Shown in pieces: positions 62,124 through 64,000 of a stretch of 64,000 nt of DNA. Made by a program: the position numbers and the translations under genes. The stretch spans positions 62,001-126,000 of the forward strand of contig NZ_JBHZGK010000007.1 in assembly GCF_051900425.1 (NCBI RefSeq), read 5' to 3'. The notes beneath the pieces were generated by a model. It worked only from the letters and a program-made list of their open reading frames with translations. It did not search any database and was not told the origin of the DNA. Numbering within the stretch: the first letter of the stretch is position 1; every line of letters starts with the position of its first letter. Origin of the DNA: Frateuria_A sp051900425. Lineage in GTDB: Bacteria > Pseudomonadota > Gammaproteobacteria > Xanthomonadales > Rhodanobacteraceae.

Positions 62124-63020
62124 GTGCCCACCACCCTGCTGCAATCGAACCTGCCCGGCCTGGACCTGATCCACCGCGGCAAGGTGCGCGACGTCTACGC
62201 GCTGTCGGACGACCGGCTCCTGATCGTCGCCACCGACCGTCTGTCCGCCTTCGACGTGGTGCTGCCCGACCCGATCCCCGGCAAGGGCGAGATGCTCACC
62301 CAGATCTCCAACTTCTGGTTCGACAAGACCGCGCACATCATCACCAACCACCTGCTGCCGGTGCCGCTGGGCGAGGTGCTGCCCAAGGGCACCGACCTCT
62401 CGCTCTACGCCGGCCGCGCGGTGGTCACGCGGCGGCTGAAGCCGGTGCCGGTGGAGGCAATCGCGCGCGGCTACATCATCGGCTCGGGCTGGAAGGACTA
62501 TCAGGCCACCGGCGCCATCTGCGGCATCAAGCTGCCGCCAGGCCTGAAGCAGGCGCAGCAGCTGCCCGAACCGATCTTCACTCCCTCGACCAAGGCCGCG
62601 GTGGGCGACCACGACGAGAACGTGAGCTTCGACGCGGTGGTGAACGCGGTCGGGCGCGAGCTGGCCGAGAAAGTGCGCGACGCGACGCTGGCGATCTACC
62701 GCTGGGCGGCCGACTACGCGGCCGACCGCGGCATCATCATCGCCGACACCAAGTTCGAGTTCGGCACCGACGCCGACGGCAAGCTGTACGTGATGGACGA
62801 GATGCTCACGCCCGATTCCTCGCGCTTCTGGCCCGCCGACGAGTACCGCACCGGGATCAGCCCGCCGAGCTACGACAAGCAGTTCGTGCGCGACTACCTG
62901 GAGACGCTCGACTGGAACAAGAAGGCCCCCGGACCGAAGGTGCCTGCCCAGGTCATCGAGCGCACCCGCGCCAAGTACGCCGAGGCGCTGGAGCGACTGG
63001 CCGGCATCCGGCTCGACTGA
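62124..63020 (+). CDS. purC: Phosphoribosylaminoimidazole-succinocarboxamide synthase
   Basis: PurC joins CAIR and aspartate in purine synthesis. The 298-residue protein is of the longer (non-E. coli) form: LIHRGKVRDVYALSDDRLLIVATDRLSAFDVVLPDPIPGKG, VVTRRLKPVPVEAIARGYIIGSGWKDY, KAAVGDHDENVSFD, LIADTKFEFG-like IIIADTKFEFGTD and MDEMLTPDSSRFWPADEY. The start is the GTG at 62124, since no ATG fits the conserved N-terminus. A REP element precedes it. Confidence 0.96.
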   Translation: MPTTLLQSNLPGLDLIHRGKVRDVYALSDDRLLIVATDRLSAFDVVLPDPIPGKGEMLTQISNFWFDKTAHIITNHLLPVPLGEVLPKGTDLSLYAGRAVVTRRLKPVPVEAIARGYIIGSGWKDYQATGAICGIKLPPGLKQAQQLPEPIFTPSTKAAVGDHDENVSFDAVVNAVGRELAEKVRDATLAIYRWAADYAADRGIIIADTKFEFGTDADGKLYVMDEMLTPDSSRFWPADEYRTGISPPSYDKQFVRDYLETLDWNKKAPGPKVPAQVIERTRAKYAEALERLAGIRLD

Positions 63021-63041
63021 TCCGCTGACGAGGGCGACACC

Positions 63042-63512
63042 ATGCGCACGATGCAGAGCTGGCTCGACGGCTACAGCGCCGACCACCGCAACCCGGTCAA
63101 CCAGGTGATCCACTGGATCTGCGTGCCGCCGATCGTCTGGACCGTGGTCGCGCTGCTGTGGACCGTGCCGGTACCGAGCGCCTTCCTCAAGCCCGGCGCG
63201 TGGGCGGTGTTCGCGATGGTGCTGGCGTTCGCCTGGTACTGGAAGCACTCGCACCGCCTTGGTGGCGCGCTGCTGGTCGCCTTCGTCGTGCTGGCGTTGT
63301 TCACCGCGTGGCTGTTCGAGTTGCTCGGCCCGGTGCGCCTGCGCTGGCTCGCGCTCGCCGTGTTCGTGTTGGCCTGGATCGGCCAGTTCGTCGGCCACAA
63401 GTTCGAAGGCCATCGGCCCAGTTTCCTCACCGATCTCTCCTACCTGCTGGTCGGTCCTGCCTGGCTGATGGAAAAGTTCCTGCGCCGGATCGGCTTCAAG
63501 GCCCACGACTAG
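63042..63512 (+). CDS. DUF962/Mpo1-like membrane protein
   Basis: A 156-residue protein with four membrane helices. The family's conserved histidines are present in WLDGYSADHRNPVNQVIHWICVPPIVW and GQFVGHKFEGHRPSFLTDL. Yeast Mpo1 of this family is an iron-dependent dioxygenase acting on 2-hydroxy fatty acids; bacterial substrates are unknown. It follows purC by 21 bases, and the next gene starts directly after its stop. Confidence 0.88.
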   Translation: MRTMQSWLDGYSADHRNPVNQVIHWICVPPIVWTVVALLWTVPVPSAFLKPGAWAVFAMVLAFAWYWKHSHRLGGALLVAFVVLALFTAWLFELLGPVRLRWLALAVFVLAWIGQFVGHKFEGHRPSFLTDLSYLLVGPAWLMEKFLRRIGFKAHD

Positions 63513-63920
63513 ATGCAAACCCTGCTTACCCTGCTCAGCACACTGCTCTGGTGGGTGCTGTACGGCTCGATCGTCGCGCTGTTCGCCAGCCTCATCGCCT
63601 GGCCGGTGCTGCGCTGGAGCGAGCGCACGAACGTGGTGTTCAACCGCGTGTATTTCGCCTGCCTGCTGTGGAGCTTGCTCGGGCTGTTGCTGGTCGGACT
63701 GGTGGCCGCGCACGAAGGCAACGTCCGGCCGCCGTACGGACCGCTGCTTTCCTCGCTGCCTCTGCGCCTGGCGCTGGTCGTGGACATGCTCGTTGGCGCC
63801 CTGCTGCTGTGGCGGCTCACGCCCCGCGTCGACGCCCATCGCATCCGGCCCACCAGTGCCTGCATGGCGATGGCGGCGGTGACTGCCGTGGCGTTCGGCA
63901 TCGCGACCAGCCTCGCGTAG
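63513..63920 (+). CDS. Small membrane protein of unknown function
   Basis: A 135-residue protein with about four predicted helices (LLWWVLYGSIVALFASLIAW, VYFACLLWSLLGLLLVGLVAA, LALVVDMLVGALLLWRL, CMAMAAVTAVAFGIA). The ATG follows the DUF962 stop with no gap, so translation is coupled. I do not recognise a family. The stop lies just inside the next REP element. Confidence 0.7.
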   Translation: MQTLLTLLSTLLWWVLYGSIVALFASLIAWPVLRWSERTNVVFNRVYFACLLWSLLGLLLVGLVAAHEGNVRPPYGPLLSSLPLRLALVVDMLVGALLLWRLTPRVDAHRIRPTSACMAMAAVTAVAFGIATSLA

Positions 63921-63978
63921 GGTGGGCTTCAGCCCACCGCTCCCAGCCAGATGGCGGTGGGCGGAAACCCAGCCGACG
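63917..63978. repeat. Inverted repeat of the GTAGGGTGGGCTTCAGCCCACC family
   Basis: GTAGGGTGGGCTTCAGCCCACC at the left and GGTGGGCGGAAACCCAGCCGAC at the right, the latter more diverged. The last 22 bases of the window hold nothing recognisable. Confidence 0.75.
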
Positions 63979-64000
63979 GACTCCGCTCGCTGTCAGCGCC

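Overview
The window is 64 kb of high-GC DNA from a gammaproteobacterium of the order Xanthomonadales, most likely family Rhodanobacteraceae (Rhodanobacter/Dyella/Frateuria-like). The evidence is a Xanthomonas-type Clp (CRP-like) regulator beside speD, xanthomonad-style SpeD, TrpE and PepP proteins, the zapA - 6S RNA - ygfA arrangement typical of gammaproteobacteria, and REP elements of the GTAGGAGCGC...GCGCTCCTAC type. Codon use is uniform. I see no prophage, insertion sequence, CRISPR array or plasmid function.

Layout. 0-9 kb is housekeeping: Xaa-Pro dipeptidase pepQ, a cydAB-type quinol oxidase, pepP with a UPF0149 gene, a ZapB-like gene with zapA, 6S RNA, ygfA, an EVE-domain gene and rpiA. 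9-14 kb holds a CLC chloride transporter with CBS domains, a small secreted protein, a MASE1 sensor protein with a degenerate kinase core, tRNA-Gln(CTG), rpsI and rplM. 14.8-23.6 kb holds a GlcF-like Fe-S protein coupled to coq7, an extensin-like protein, speD, clp, a MarR-GNAT fusion, a HAD phosphatase and trpC, trpD and trpG.

23.7-42.7 kb is the most interesting part. Two divergent gene sets together look like a complete pathway for importing and degrading peptidoglycan stem peptides. The minus-strand set is a DUF819 membrane protein, a YkfC-like NlpC/P60 endopeptidase, a YkfB-like L-Ala-D/L-Glu epimerase, an RpiR regulator, an L,D-transpeptidase-like protein, a glutamate/dicarboxylate symporter and D-arginine/D-amino-acid dehydrogenase dauA. 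The plus-strand set is a transglutaminase-like protein, a TonB-dependent receptor, diaminopimelate decarboxylase lysA, a renal-type dipeptidase, a serine hydrolase, a VanX-type D-Ala-D-Ala dipeptidase and a second serine hydrolase. The shared 130-bp promoter region carries two overlapping divergent promoters and a perfect 6-5-6 palindrome that could be the RpiR operator.

43-52 kb is recC-recB-recD in a tightly overlapping operon. A roughly 290-bp imperfect tandem duplication (serine-hydrolase tail, REP pair, recD tail) lies at its end. 52-54 kb has trpE, overlapped by a chorismate-lyase-like secreted protein gene. trpE and trpGDC share strand and order but lie 29 kb apart, so the muropeptide genes and recCBD sit inside what appears to be an interrupted trp locus. 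54-59 kb has a membrane protein ending in a type IV pilin-like domain, a two-component system resembling the proteobacterial dedicated sortase type, and two tiny proteins. 59-64 kb has a secreted Sel1-like protein, a candidate small RNA, rpe, djlA, a cytochrome c, purC, a DUF962 gene and a small membrane protein.

All functions are inferred from reading the sequence. No database search was run. Family names come from recalled motifs and remembered homologues.
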